DNA from: Pseudoduganella aquatica
GTDB taxonomy: Bacteria; Pseudomonadota; Gammaproteobacteria; Burkholderiales; Burkholderiaceae_D
Assembly (NCBI RefSeq): GCF_009857595.1
Contig: NZ_WWCU01000006.1
Location: 62,001 to 126,000 of the forward strand
Length of the DNA stretch: 64,000 nt
Direction: 5' to 3'
Part shown: positions 50,610 to 59,482 of the stretch, in pieces
Position numbering within the stretch: position 1 is the stretch's first letter
Layout of the letters: every line of letters starts with the position of its first letter
Translations under genes and position numbers: made by a program
Notes under the pieces: model-generated
The model's input: only the letters and a program-made list of their open reading frames with translations
What the model was told of the DNA's origin: nothing
Database searches by the model: none

Positions 50610-52490
50610 CTATCCGTTGTTGACGACCAGGCGCGGTTCGCCGTTGCCGTCCGCATCCAGGAAGCGCGCCTTGATGGACGCTGCGATGCCGCCCGCGTCC
50701 AGGCCCACGCTGGCCAGCAGCTTGGCCGGGTCGCCGTGGTCGATGAATTTGTCCGGCAGGCCCAGCATCAGCACAGGCTTGATGATGCCCTCGGCGGCCA
50801 GCGCCTCGGCCACGGCGGAACCTGCGCCGCCCATGATGCAGCCCTCTTCCACCGTCACGAAGTAATCATGTTCGGCGGCCAGCTGCTTGACCAGTTCCAC
50901 GTCCAGCGGCTTGACGAAGCGCATATTGGCAACCGTGGCGCCCAGCTGTGCGCCCGCCGCCACCGACGGCGCCACCATGGAGCCGAAGGCCAGGATGGCG
51001 ATCTTCTCGCCCTTGCGCTTGATCTCGCCCTTGCCGATCTCGATCGAGTTCAGCGCCGGCTCGATGGCCGCGCCTATGCCCGCGCCGCGCGGATAGCGGA
51101 TCGCCGCCGGACCTTCGTAGTGGTAGCCGGTGGTCAGCATCTGGCGGCATTCGTTTTCGTCCGACGCGGCCATCACCACCATGTTCGGGATGCAGCGCAT
51201 GAAGGCCAGGTCGTAATTGCCGGCGTGCGTGGCGCCGTCCGCGCCCACCAGGCCGGCGCGGTCCAGCGCGAAGGTCACGTCCAGGTTTTGCAGCGCCACG
51301 TCGTGGATCAGCTGGTCGTAGCCGCGCTGCAGGAAGGTGGAATAAATCGCCACCACCGGCTTCAGGCCTTCGCAGGCCAGGCCCGCGCCGAAGGTGACCG
51401 AGTGCTGCTCGGCGATGCCGACGTCGAAATAGCGGTCCGGGTATTCCTGCTCGAAGCGCACCATGCCCGATCCTTCGCGCATGGCGGGCGTGATGCCGAC
51501 CAGGCGCTTGTCCGCCTTGGCCATGTCGCACAGCCAGTTGCCGAATACTTCGGTGTAGGTGATCTTGCCGGCGGGCGCAGGCTTGATGCCTTCGGCAGGA
51601 TTGAATTTCGGCGTGCCGTGGTAGAGCACCGGCTCGGCCTCGGCCAGCTTGTAGCCCTGGCCCTTCTTGGTTACCACATGCAGGAACTGCGGCCCCTTGA
51701 GCTTTTTGATGTTCTCCAGCGTCGGGATCAGCGATTCCAGGTCGTGGCCGTCGATGGGGCCGATGTAGTTGAAGCCGAACTCCTCGAACATGGTGGCCGG
51801 GACCACCATGCCCTTGGCGTGTTCCTCGAAACGCTTGGCCAGTTCCAGCACGGGGCCGGGCAGCACCTGCTTGCCCACGTTCTTGGCGGCCGCGTAGAAC
51901 TGGCCGGACATCAGGCGCGCCAGGTAGCGGTTCAGCGCGCCCACCGGCGGCGAGATCGACATGTCGTTGTCGTTCAGGATCACCAGCAGGTTCACGTCGT
52001 CCTGCACGCCCGCGTTGTTCAGGGCCTCGAAGGCCATGCCTGCGGTCATGGAGCCGTCGCCGATGACGGCGATGGCGTGGCGGTGCTCGCCCTTGATCTT
52101 GGCCGCCTGCGCCATGCCCAGCGCGGCCGAGATGGAGGTCGACGAGTGCGCCGTGCCGAAGGTGTCGTATTCGCTTTCCACGCGGCGCGGGAAGCCGGAA
52201 ATGCCGTCCAGCTGGCGCAGCGTATGCATTTGGTTGCGGCGGCCGGTCAGGATCTTGTGGGTGTAGGTCTGGTGGCCCACGTCCCACACGATGCGGTCGT
52301 GCGGCGTGTTGAAGACGTAGTGCAGCGCCACGGTCAGCTCCACCGTGCCCAGGTTGGACGACAGGTGGCCGCCGGTCTTGGAGACCGAATCGAGCAGGTA
52401 GTTGCGCACCTCGTGCGCAAGCGGCGTGAGTTGGGTGCGCGCCAGCTTGCGCACGTCTGCCGGGTCGTTAATATTTTCGAGCAAATTCAT
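50610..52490 (-). CDS. dxs: 1-deoxy-D-xylulose-5-phosphate synthase
   Basis: The 626-residue thiamine diphosphate enzyme joins pyruvate and glyceraldehyde 3-phosphate in the first step of the MEP isoprenoid pathway. Features are [19 protein letters not shown], the TPP motif [19 protein letters not shown] with the NDN that follows, [15 protein letters not shown] and a transketolase C-terminal part. It follows ispA by 2 bp, so precursor supply and prenyl chain growth are expressed together. Confidence 0.97.
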   Translation of the reverse strand: MNLLENINDPADVRKLARTQLTPLAHEVRNYLLDSVSKTGGHLSSNLGTVELTVALHYVFNTPHDRIVWDVGHQTYTHKILTGRRNQMHTLRQLDGISGFPRRVESEYDTFGTAHSSTSISAALGMAQAAKIKGEHRHAIAVIGDGSMTAGMAFEALNNAGVQDDVNLLVILNDNDMSISPPVGALNRYLARLMSGQFYAAAKNVGKQVLPGPVLELAKRFEEHAKGMVVPATMFEEFGFNYIGPIDGHDLESLIPTLENIKKLKGPQFLHVVTKKGQGYKLAEAEPVLYHGTPKFNPAEGIKPAPAGKITYTEVFGNWLCDMAKADKRLVGITPAMREGSGMVRFEQEYPDRYFDVGIAEQHSVTFGAGLACEGLKPVVAIYSTFLQRGYDQLIHDVALQNLDVTFALDRAGLVGADGATHAGNYDLAFMRCIPNMVVMAASDENECRQMLTTGYHYEGPAAIRYPRGAGIGAAIEPALNSIEIGKGEIKRKGEKIAILAFGSMVAPSVAAGAQLGATVANMRFVKPLDVELVKQLAAEHDYFVTVEEGCIMGGAGSAVAEALAAEGIIKPVLMLGLPDKFIDHGDPAKLLASVGLDAGGIAASIKARFLDADGNGEPRLVVNNG

Positions 52491-52492
52491 TC

Positions 52493-53392
52493 TTAAGCCT
52501 TCCGCTGCACGATCAAATCCGCGAGTTCGCGTAAGCGCATCGCTTGTTCACCAAACGGCGCGAGCGCTGCGTGCGCGTCCAACCGCAATTGTTCCGCCAG
52601 CACGCGCGACGGTTCCAGGCCCAGTATCGAAACATAGGTCGGCTTGTTGTCGGCGGCGTCCTTGCCGGCCGTTTTGCCCAGCGTGGCCGAATCGGCGGTG
52701 GCGTCGAGCACGTCGTCCACCACCTGGAAAGCCAGGCCGATGGCGCGCGCGTAGGCGTTCAGCGCCGCCAGTTCGGCCTCGTCCAGTTCCTTGCCGGCCA
52801 GCGCGCCCAGCACCACGGACGCGCGCAGCAAGGCGCCGGTCTTCAGCTGGTGCATGCGTTCGAGCTGCTCCAGCGTCAGGCTCAGGCCCACGCTGTCCAG
52901 ATCGATGGCCTGGCCGCCGCACATGCCGGCCGAGCCGGACGCGTGCGCCAGCAGGCGCAGCATGGCCGCCAGGCGGGCGGGCGGCAGCCCGGCCACTGCG
53001 GCGGCGTCGGCCAGCACCAGGAAGGCCTGCGATTGCAGCGCGTCGCCCACCAGCAGCGCGGTCGCTTCGTCGTAGGCCACGTGCACGGTGGGTTTGCCGC
53101 GCCGCAGTTCATCGTCGTCCATGCAAGGCATGTCGTCGTGCACCAGCGAGTAGGCGTGGATCATTTCAACGGCGGCGGCGGCGCGGCTCAGTACCGCCGC
53201 ATCCGCGCCGAACAGCGCGCCGGCGGCGTACACCAGCAGCGGGCGCACGCGCTTGCCGCCGCCCAGCAGCGCGTAGCGCATCGCCTCGTGCAGCTTGGCC
53301 GGTTCGGCGCCGGCGGCGGGCAGGTAGCCGTCCATATCCTGCTCCATGCCGGCCTGGATGGTCTTCATCCAATCCTGGAAGGACGCGCTCAT
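52493..53392 (-). CDS. ispA: Polyprenyl synthetase IspA (farnesyl diphosphate synthase)
   Basis: The 299-residue all-helical enzyme has the first Asp-rich motif [18 protein letters not shown] and the second in [39 protein letters not shown] lies before them. It makes farnesyl diphosphate for quinones, undecaprenyl phosphate and heme O. The start overlaps the xseB stop by 4 bp (ATGA). Confidence 0.95.
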   Translation of the reverse strand: MSASFQDWMKTIQAGMEQDMDGYLPAAGAEPAKLHEAMRYALLGGGKRVRPLLVYAAGALFGADAAVLSRAAAAVEMIHAYSLVHDDMPCMDDDELRRGKPTVHVAYDEATALLVGDALQSQAFLVLADAAAVAGLPPARLAAMLRLLAHASGSAGMCGGQAIDLDSVGLSLTLEQLERMHQLKTGALLRASVVLGALAGKELDEAELAALNAYARAIGLAFQVVDDVLDATADSATLGKTAGKDAADNKPTYVSILGLEPSRVLAEQLRLDAHAALAPFGEQAMRLRELADLIVQRKA

Positions 53393-53649
53393 GCCAGCTC
53401 CTCCGTGTCCGCGAAGGGCTTCAGCATGCCGCCTTCGAGCACCTTCACCTGCGTTTCCACCTTGTCGAGCTGGCCGGCGCAGTATTTCACCAGTTCCGAA
53501 CCGCGCGCATAGGCCGCGACGGACGCTTCCAGCGGCAGCTGGCCCGCCTCCATTTGCGTCACCAGTTGCGCCAGCTCCGCCATGGCTTCCTCGAAAGAGG
53601 CCGGCGGCGGCAGCACAGGGGCGGATTCAGCGTTCAATTTCTTAGACAT
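53389..53649 (-). CDS. xseB: Exodeoxyribonuclease VII small subunit
   Basis: The ATG at 53649 gives 86 residues, almost all helical. The family pattern SFEEAMAELAQLVTQMEAGQLPLE and LVKYCAGQLDKVETQVKVLE is evident. It joins XseA in single-strand DNA degradation; xseA is not in the window. It heads the operon with ispA and dxs, the usual proteobacterial order. Confidence 0.93.
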   Translation of the reverse strand: MSKKLNAESAPVLPPPASFEEAMAELAQLVTQMEAGQLPLEASVAAYARGSELVKYCAGQLDKVETQVKVLEGGMLKPFADTEELA

Positions 53650-53974
53650 AAGCACTCAAATCAGTAAGGCCGGACGGCGTTCAGGGGCCGCCAGCCCAGT
53701 TTAGCCCGTTATTTTAGATCAAACCATCCAATGCAGTGGAATTAACAGTTGGCCAAGTGAGCGCGCCGGGGACGCGGTGTTGCAAATCAGTCCACCCTAT
53801 CGGGACGGCAATCCGCGGCAATCCACCCGCGGACCACCTTAACACAAGCGGAAGATGGGCATTTCACGTTATAATCGCCGGTTCTGTCCGAAATACCGTT
53901 TCAAAAACTGAATTCAGGTCTTTACGGATTCTGTCTCTTCTTGGTTTGCAGCACATTAATTAAGGGGGGTTGGG
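53650..53974. other. 325-bp divergent intergenic region
   Basis: No convincing gene is present. The stretch separates the xseB-ispA-dxs operon (leftward) from the Rieske oxygenase (rightward) and should hold both promoters. A TATAAT lies at 53870-53875 on the plus strand, and AAGGGGGG sits just before the oxygenase ATG. A 75-codon frame through it has no family features. Confidence 0.6.
53870..53875 (+). promoter_or_regulatory. Possible -10 element for the Rieske oxygenase gene
   Basis: A perfect TATAAT lies 100 bp upstream of the ATG at 53975. I see no good -35 box 17 bp upstream, so this is a weak promoter call. Confidence 0.35.
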
Positions 53975-55075
53975 ATGTCCGATCTGGCTACCCACGCCAA
54001 GCTAGCGCGCTCCAACGCGCAACTTCCGGTTAACGTCTACTTTGACGAAACGCTACTGCAGCGTGAAATGCAGCAACTGTTCAAAGCCGGCCCGCGCTAT
54101 ATCGGGCATGAGCTGATGGTGCCGAACACCGGCGATTTTGCGACCCTCGTTTCCGAAAACGAAGGGCGTATGCTGGTGCGCAACGCCAACGGCCTGGAAG
54201 TGCTGTCCAACGTCTGCCGCCACCGCCAGGCGCTGATGTTCAATGGGCGCGGCAACAGCAGCACCATCGTCTGCCCGCTGCACCGCTGGACCTACGACCT
54301 GAAAGGGGAGCTGATCGGCGCGCCGCACTTCCCCGAAACGCCATGCCTGAACCTGCCCAAGACCAAGCTGCAAAGCTGGAACGGCCTGCTGTTCGAGCAG
54401 AACGGCTACAACGTCATGGAAAAGCTGAAGGAGATGTCGGTCACCAAGGACCTGGACTTCAGCGGCTATATGTTCGACCACGTGGAAGTGCACGAGTGCG
54501 ACTATAACTGGAAGACCTTCATCGAGGTCTACCTGGAGGACTACCACGTCGAGCCCTTCCACCCCGGCCTGGGCAGCTTCGTCAACTGCGAAGACCTGCG
54601 CTGGGAATTCGGCGCCGACTACAGCGTGCAGACCGTGGGCGTGAACCGCAGCCTGCGCAAATCCGGCTCGCCGGTGTACGAGAAATGGCACGAGCAGGTG
54701 CTCAAGTTCCGTGGCGGCGAGCCGCCGGAATACGGCGCCATCTGGCTCACGCTCTACCCCAACATCATGGTGGAGTGGTATCCGCACGTGCTGGTGGTGT
54801 CCACCCTGTGGCCGGACGGCCCGCAGAAAACGCGCAATGTGGTGGAGTTCTACTATCCTGAAGAAATCGTGCTGTTCGAGCGCGAGTTCGTGGACGCCGA
54901 ACGCGCCGCCTACATGGAAACCTGCGTGGAGGACGACGAAATCGCCCTGCGCATGGACGCCGGGCGCAAGATCCTGATGCAGCGCGGCGAAAACGACGCC
55001 GGCCCCTACCAGTCGCCCATGGAAGACGGCATGCAGCACTTCCACGAGTGGTACCGCAGTAAAGTAACGCTGTAA
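53975..55075 (+). CDS. Rieske-type aromatic ring-hydroxylating oxygenase, alpha subunit
   Basis: The 366-residue protein has a Rieske 2Fe-2S domain (C81-x-H83 in NVCRHRQ, C100-x2-H103 in IVCPLHRW) and a catalytic domain with the mononuclear iron motif EDYHVEPFHPG (H191, H196). A strong AAGGGGGG site precedes the ATG. No beta subunit, reductase or ferredoxin gene is adjacent. Its only neighbour with a metabolic link is the divergent isoprenoid operon. The substrate is unknown; it could be a choline-monooxygenase-like or lipid-modifying enzyme. Confidence 0.88.
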   Translation: MSDLATHAKLARSNAQLPVNVYFDETLLQREMQQLFKAGPRYIGHELMVPNTGDFATLVSENEGRMLVRNANGLEVLSNVCRHRQALMFNGRGNSSTIVCPLHRWTYDLKGELIGAPHFPETPCLNLPKTKLQSWNGLLFEQNGYNVMEKLKEMSVTKDLDFSGYMFDHVEVHECDYNWKTFIEVYLEDYHVEPFHPGLGSFVNCEDLRWEFGADYSVQTVGVNRSLRKSGSPVYEKWHEQVLKFRGGEPPEYGAIWLTLYPNIMVEWYPHVLVVSTLWPDGPQKTRNVVEFYYPEEIVLFEREFVDAERAAYMETCVEDDEIALRMDAGRKILMQRGENDAGPYQSPMEDGMQHFHEWYRSKVTL

Positions 55076-55077
55076 GT

Positions 55078-55161
55078 GTAGGGCGGGTTAGCGGCAGCGC
55101 CGCGTAACCCGCCACAGCGCCGCCGCATCGCAAACATGGCGGGTCACGACCCGCCCTACGG
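55078..55161. repeat. REP-like repeat pair (locus E)
   Basis: A unit at 55078-55113 (GTAG, GGCGGGTTAGCG, GCGTAACCCGCC) and an inverted unit at 55138-55161 (GGCGGGTCACGACCCGCC, CTAC) begin 2 bp after the oxygenase stop and end 16 bp before the next gene's ATG. Here the flanking genes are on the same strand. Confidence 0.85.
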
Positions 55162-55177
55162 AAAGACACTGCCGCCT

Positions 55178-56101
55178 ATGCAATCGCTTTGGATGCTGTT
55201 TGCCAGTTTCATGTTCGCCGCCATGGGCGTGTGCGTGAAACTGGCCTCGGAAATCTACACCACCTCCGAGATCGTGCTGTGCCGCGGCGTGATCGGCGTG
55301 ACGGTGCTGTTCTGCATGATACGCATCCAGGGCGGCAGCCTGAAGACCGGCATGCCGCTGGCCCACCTGTGGCGAGGCTTCATCGGCGTCATTTCCCTGT
55401 GGCTGTGGTTCTACGCCATCGCCAAGCTGCCCCTCGCCACCGCCATGACGCTGAACTACATGGCGCCGATCTGGATCGCCGTCTGGCTGTTCATGCACGG
55501 CTGGTGGCACGCCAAGAACCGCATTGAATGGCCCCTGATACTGGCCGTGTTCATGAGCTTTGTCGGCGTCACCCTGCTGCTGCAGCCGGCCTTCAACTCC
55601 CATCTGTTCGGCCCCACGCTGGTGGCGCTGGGCTCCAGCGTGCTGTCGGCCATGGCCTATATGCAGGTGCGCAAGCTGGGCCTGGCGGGCGAGCCGGAAT
55701 ACCGCGTGGTGTTCTATTTCTCGATTGGCAACCTGATCGCCGGCGTGGCGGGCAATATCCTCGAAGCGGGCAGCGGCCCGGTGGTATGGCACGCGGTCGA
55801 CACCTGGCAGAAATTCTTCCTGATGCTGGGCATAGGCCTGTTCGCCACCGCCGCGCAAATGGCCATGACGCGCGCCTACCGCGTCGGCAAGACGCTGGTG
55901 GTGGCCAATCTGCAGTACACCGGCATTGTGTTCTCCAGCTTCTGGGGCGTGATGGTGTTCAACGACTCTTTCGACTGGCACAGCTGGCTGGGCATAGGCA
56001 TTATTCTCGCCTCCGGCATCGCCGCGACGTTTTACAATACCCGCAGTACGGAACGCGGCAAGGCCATCGCCACGACCGATCCGATTGCCAGCGAAGTATA
56101 A
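55178..56101 (+). CDS. EamA/DMT-family transporter
   Basis: The ATG at 55178 gives 307 residues with ten membrane helices in two EamA repeats. The first half contains LCRGVIGVTVLFCMIR and LNYMAPIWIAVWLF; the second contains MAMTRAYRVGKTLVVANLQY. Exporters of amino acids or other small metabolites belong here. The preceding REP repeat leaves only a weak ribosome site. Co-oriented with the sulfurtransferase 17 bp downstream. Substrate unknown. Confidence 0.88.
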   Translation: MQSLWMLFASFMFAAMGVCVKLASEIYTTSEIVLCRGVIGVTVLFCMIRIQGGSLKTGMPLAHLWRGFIGVISLWLWFYAIAKLPLATAMTLNYMAPIWIAVWLFMHGWWHAKNRIEWPLILAVFMSFVGVTLLLQPAFNSHLFGPTLVALGSSVLSAMAYMQVRKLGLAGEPEYRVVFYFSIGNLIAGVAGNILEAGSGPVVWHAVDTWQKFFLMLGIGLFATAAQMAMTRAYRVGKTLVVANLQYTGIVFSSFWGVMVFNDSFDWHSWLGIGIILASGIAATFYNTRSTERGKAIATTDPIASEV

Positions 56102-56118
56102 AAAACAAAAGGAGCGCC

Positions 56119-56970
56119 ATGTACACCACCCTGATCGACGCCGCCGGCCTGGCGCAGCACCTGACCGACCCGGACTGGGTCATCCTGGACTGCCGCCATG
56201 ACCTGATGAATCCGAACGCGGGCCGCGACGGCTACGCCATCGGCCATATCCAGAACGCGCAATTCGCCAGCATCGACGACGATTTGTCCGGCCCGAAGAG
56301 CCCGGCCGGCGCGCAGTTCACCGGCCGCCATCCGCTGCCGGAGCGCGGCGCGCTGATCGAAACCCTGCGCGGCTGGGGCATCAGCGACAGCACCCAGGTG
56401 GTGGCATACGACGCACACGGCGGCATGTTCGCTGCGCGCCTGTGGTGGCTGCTGCGCTGGATAGGCCACCCGGCGGTGGCGGTGCTGGACGGCGGCATGG
56501 CCGCGTGGCAGTCGCAGGGCCTGCCGCTGGTGACGCCGGTGGCGCAGCGCGCGCGCGGCCACATCACCGAGCGCCCTACGCTGACGCATACCGTGACCGT
56601 GGCGGACGTGGTGGAGAACCTGGGCACCCACCGCCGCACCGTGGTGGATGCGCGCGCGGCGGACCGCTACCGGGGCGAGAACGAGACCATCGATCCGGTG
56701 GGCGGCCACATACCGGGCGCGAAGAACCGCTTCTTCAAGGACAACCTGCGGCCGGACGGCCGCTTCAAGCCAGCGGCGCAGCTGAAACAGGAATTCGCGC
56801 CGCTGTTCGGCAGCGCATCGGCCGCCATCATGCAATGCGGCTCGGGGGTGACGGCCTGCCACAACTTGCTGGCGATGGAAGTGGCCGGCCTGCACGGCGC
56901 TGCGCTGTATCCCGGTTCCTGGAGCGAATGGTGCGCCAACCCCGCCCGCCCGATCGCCACCGGCGCCTGA
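56119..56970 (+). CDS. sseA: Two-domain rhodanese sulfurtransferase (3-mercaptopyruvate type)
   Basis: The ATG at 56119 has AGGAG upstream. The 283-residue protein has two rhodanese domains. The active-site loop is MQCGSGVTACHN; CGSGVT is the 3-mercaptopyruvate sulfurtransferase version rather than thiosulfate rhodanese. The N-terminal domain (LIDAAGLAQHLTDPDWVILD) is inactive. The gene ends directly against the convergent toxin gene. Confidence 0.9.
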   Translation: MYTTLIDAAGLAQHLTDPDWVILDCRHDLMNPNAGRDGYAIGHIQNAQFASIDDDLSGPKSPAGAQFTGRHPLPERGALIETLRGWGISDSTQVVAYDAHGGMFAARLWWLLRWIGHPAVAVLDGGMAAWQSQGLPLVTPVAQRARGHITERPTLTHTVTVADVVENLGTHRRTVVDARAADRYRGENETIDPVGGHIPGAKNRFFKDNLRPDGRFKPAAQLKQEFAPLFGSASAAIMQCGSGVTACHNLLAMEVAGLHGAALYPGSWSEWCANPARPIATGA

Positions 56971-57276
56971 TCACGGCCGCTTGCGGCGCTGGCGATACCA
57001 GCGTGTAACCCGCAGAATATCGTCCTGCATTCGATACTCGAGCGTATGGCCGGTGTTGGGCACAGCGAAGGAGCGCACCCCGGCACGGGTTCCGGGCGTT
57101 CCCATGCCGGGCTGGCTGGCCAGCAAGGATAGCGCATGCATGACCCGCTGTTCAAAAAGTGCCACTGTTAACACGTCCTGCTCCGCAATACGCTGCAAAG
57201 TGCCGTGATAGGACTGGAGTGCGGGCAAGGCCCATTCAACGCGGCGATTATTTTGCAGCCTGTTTTTGCCGGGCAT
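56971..57276 (-). CDS. RelE/ParE-family toxin
   Basis: From the ATG at 57276 the 101-residue protein fits the ParE fold: RRVEWALPALQSYHGTLQRIA at the first helices, FEQRVMHALSLLASQPGMGTPG in the middle (in pieces) and the closing strands RSFAVPNTGHTLEYRMQDDILRVTRWY (in pieces). It overlaps the upstream antitoxin frame by 29 bp, typical of coupled toxin-antitoxin pairs. A TTG three codons earlier is also possible. ParE would poison gyrase, RelE would cut mRNA; the target is not decided. Confidence 0.85.
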   Translation of the reverse strand: MPGKNRLQNNRRVEWALPALQSYHGTLQRIAEQDVLTVALFEQRVMHALSLLASQPGMGTPGTRAGVRSFAVPNTGHTLEYRMQDDILRVTRWYRQRRKRP

Positions 57277-57514
57277 AACGATCAATCATGCGGCGGGTTT
57301 CGGCCATTACCTCGTCATTGGATACTGTGCCCTGCTCCAGAATACTCTGCTCGGCCAGCAAATTTTCGCGAACGCTTTCTTCGCATTCTTCAAATCCATC
57401 CCGTTGAACAAAATACAAGGTTTCCAGCGGCGTGCGCTCGGCCAGCGCGGCCAGGCGCTCGAGGCGCTCGCGGTCGGATGGGGACAGGGCTTGCAGGTCT
57501 TGTTCGGTAGCCAT
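57248..57514 (-). CDS. Antitoxin of the ParE-type pair
   Basis: The ATG at 57514 has AAGGAGG 5 bp upstream, a strong site. The 88-residue protein is mostly helical, starts MATEQDLQALSPSDRERLER and ends MIDRYARQKQAAK. It has no clear ribbon-helix-helix, so it resembles small acidic antitoxins known beside ParE/RelE toxins. It precedes and overlaps the toxin. The call rests mainly on position. Confidence 0.78.
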   Translation of the reverse strand: MATEQDLQALSPSDRERLERLAALAERTPLETLYFVQRDGFEECEESVRENLLAEQSILEQGTVSNDEVMAETRRMIDRYARQKQAAK

Positions 57515-57588
57515 GATTGCCTCCTTGGCGGCCAAAACACCACCTTAGCACAGGGCGGACCGCGCGGTTTGCGCGGCCGCAAGCGCTT

Positions 57589-58317
57589 TTAGTGGCGGTG
57601 CGCGGTGAGGAAGAGGACGATGGCGACGCCGGCGGCGATCAGCAGCACCTGGGGCACGGTTTCGCGCAGGGTGGCGCGGCGCTGCATCTGCGGCATCAGG
57701 TCGCTGACGGCGATGTAGATGAAACCGGACGAGGCGAACACCAGCACGTAAGGGATCAGATTGCTGGCCTGGTCCAGCGTGTAGTAGCCCAGCAGGCCGC
57801 CGGCGATCGCCATCATGCTGCACAGCAGATTGTAGATGTAGGCGCGCGTACGCGAGAAGCCCGCGTTCAGCAGCACGATGAAGTCGCCGATCTCCTGCGG
57901 AATCTCGTGCGCGATAATCGCCAGGCCGGTCACCAGGCCCAGGCCGGGGTCGGCCAGGAAGGCCGCCGCGATCAGGATGCCGTCGGTGAAATTGTGCATG
58001 CCGTCGCCGACCAGTATCATCCAGCCCGCCTTGCCGGCCTCGCGCTTGTCGTGGCCATGGTGGTGGTGGTGGCCGTCGTGCTCGTGGTGGTGCGAGTGGC
58101 GCAGGATGGCCAGCTTCTCCAGCATGAAGAAGGCCAGCAGCCCGCCCAGCAGGGTGGCAAACAGCGTGCGCGGGTCGGCGTTCGACTCAAACGCCTCCGG
58201 CAGCGCGTGCAGCAGCGACGTGGACAGCATGATGCCCACCGACAGGCTGACCATGCGCTCGACCACCTTGGACAGCAAGGTAAACGAGAAAATGGCCGCA
58301 GCCGTCAGGCTGATCAC
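57589..58317 (-). CDS. ZIP-family divalent metal transporter
   Basis: The 242-residue protein, from a GTG at 58317, has seven or eight helices, a His-rich loop (HSHHHEHDGHHHHHGHD) and the metal-path motifs DGMHNFTDGI and HEIPQEIGDF. Zn2+ uptake or export is likely. The family N terminus (DSTLISILLATTIGG) continues 16 codons upstream in frame, but no ATG, GTG or TTG occurs there; an ATC at 58365, with GAGG 7 bp upstream, would fit. A standard start would truncate the first helix. Confidence 0.88.
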   Translation of the reverse strand: MISLTAAAIFSFTLLSKVVERMVSLSVGIMLSTSLLHALPEAFESNADPRTLFATLLGGLLAFFMLEKLAILRHSHHHEHDGHHHHHGHDKREAGKAGWMILVGDGMHNFTDGILIAAAFLADPGLGLVTGLAIIAHEIPQEIGDFIVLLNAGFSRTRAYIYNLLCSMMAIAGGLLGYYTLDQASNLIPYVLVFASSGFIYIAVSDLMPQMQRRATLRETVPQVLLIAAGVAIVLFLTAHRH

Positions 58318-58408
58318 GCCGCCTATAGTGGTGGCCAGCAGTATGGAAATGAGTGTGGAATCGATTTTATAACCTCGGACTGCCTTGGAACGCTACGCAA
58401 AACTGCGC

Positions 58409-58439
58409 AAACCGGGCATTTTACCGCCCGGCCCGGTTT
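58409..58439 (-). terminator. Possible hairpin terminator after the dienelactone hydrolase
   Basis: A perfect 9-bp stem (AAACCGGGC/GCCCGGTTT) with a 13-base loop lies 10 bp past the hydrolase stop. On the minus strand only three T follow, so terminator strength is uncertain. Confidence 0.45.
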
Positions 58440-58448
58440 CCTGCTCAG

Positions 58449-59333
58449 TTATGCAACGCCGTTGGCCTTGAACCAGGCGACGGCACGCGCGAAACCGTCC
58501 TTGGCGTCGGCTTCGTTGTAGCTGGGACGGTAGTCCGCGTGGAAGGCGTGGCCCGAGTTCGGGTAGACCACAAACGTGGATTTGGTGTTGCCGGCCGCCG
58601 CCAGCGCCGCTTTCAGCTTGTCCAGCGATTCGACCGGGATGCCGGTGTCCTTGGCGCCGTACAGGCCCAGCACCGGCGCCTTGATCTTGTCCGCCACGTC
58701 GATAGGCTGCGCGGGGTTGATCGGCGTCTTGTCGCCCACCACGCGGCCGTACCAGGCCACGCCGGCCTTCACGTTCGGGTTGTGCGCGGTGTACAGCCAG
58801 GTCTGGCGGCCGCCCCAGCAGAAGCCGGTGATGCCCAGCTTGTCGGTGTTGCCGCCATTGGCCTTGGCCCAGGCCACGACGGCGTCCAGGTCGGCCAGCA
58901 CTTCGGTGTCCGGGGTTTTGCCGACGATGTTTTTCATCAGCTCGGCCTGGGACGGCGCCTTGGTGGCGTCGCCCTGGCGCACGAACAGGTCCGGCGCCAG
59001 CGCCAGGTAGCCCAGCTTGGCGAAGCGGCGCGCCACGTCGGCGATGTGCTCGTGCACGCCGAAGATTTCGGAGATCACCAGTATCACGGGCAGGCCGGTC
59101 TTGCCGGCGGGCTGCGCGCGGTAGACCGGCACGGCGGTGCCGTTCACCGTCACCGTGACGGTGCCGGCGGTCAGGCCTTCGGTGTCTGTCTTGACCACGT
59201 TCTGCGCCACCACCGGCAGCGCGGCGGCGGCAAAGCCGGTGCCCAGCGCCACTTTCAGGAAGTCGCGGCGGGGTATGCCGTCGTTCAGGTGCTTTTCGTT
59301 CAGGCTTGCTGCGTCGTTCAACAAATCTTTCAT
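58449..59333 (-). CDS. Dienelactone hydrolase family protein with Tat-type signal
   Basis: The 294-residue alpha/beta hydrolase has a twin-arginine signal (PRRDFLKVALGTG, near residues 21-33). The nucleophile Cys is in ITGFCWGG and the catalytic His in NSGHAFHAD, with an Asp between (YGAKDTGIP). The N-terminal strand LPVILVISEIFGVHEHI fits the family. It would act in the periplasm; the substrate is unknown. The gene stands alone between the ZIP gene and a REP repeat. Confidence 0.88.
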   Translation of the reverse strand: MKDLLNDAASLNEKHLNDGIPRRDFLKVALGTGFAAAALPVVAQNVVKTDTEGLTAGTVTVTVNGTAVPVYRAQPAGKTGLPVILVISEIFGVHEHIADVARRFAKLGYLALAPDLFVRQGDATKAPSQAELMKNIVGKTPDTEVLADLDAVVAWAKANGGNTDKLGITGFCWGGRQTWLYTAHNPNVKAGVAWYGRVVGDKTPINPAQPIDVADKIKAPVLGLYGAKDTGIPVESLDKLKAALAAAGNTKSTFVVYPNSGHAFHADYRPSYNEADAKDGFARAVAWFKANGVA

Positions 59334-59374
59334 CAGTCCCCTCCAGTGGTTACAACAAAATGTGCGGCGGCGCT

Positions 59375-59481
59375 GGCGGGTTACGGCGGCGCCTAACCCG
59401 CCCTACGCATATGACGGCGTCGCGGCATTGGTTGCGACGTCGCGACAGGGCGTAGGGCGGGTTAGCGTAGCGTAACCCGCC
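59375..59481. repeat. REP-like inverted pair (locus F)
   Basis: Opposed units lie at 59375-59407 (GGCGGGTTA...TAACCCGCC, CTACG) and 59452-59481 (GTAG, GGCGGGTTAGCG, CGTAACCCGCC), separated by 44 bp that hold a weaker palindrome. The second ends 1 bp before the polA stop. Confidence 0.85.
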
Positions 59482-59482
59482 G

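Noticed and set aside
53736-53963. 75-codon frame in the xseB/Rieske divergent gap
   Set aside because: No ribosome site, no family resemblance, and it covers the likely promoter region.
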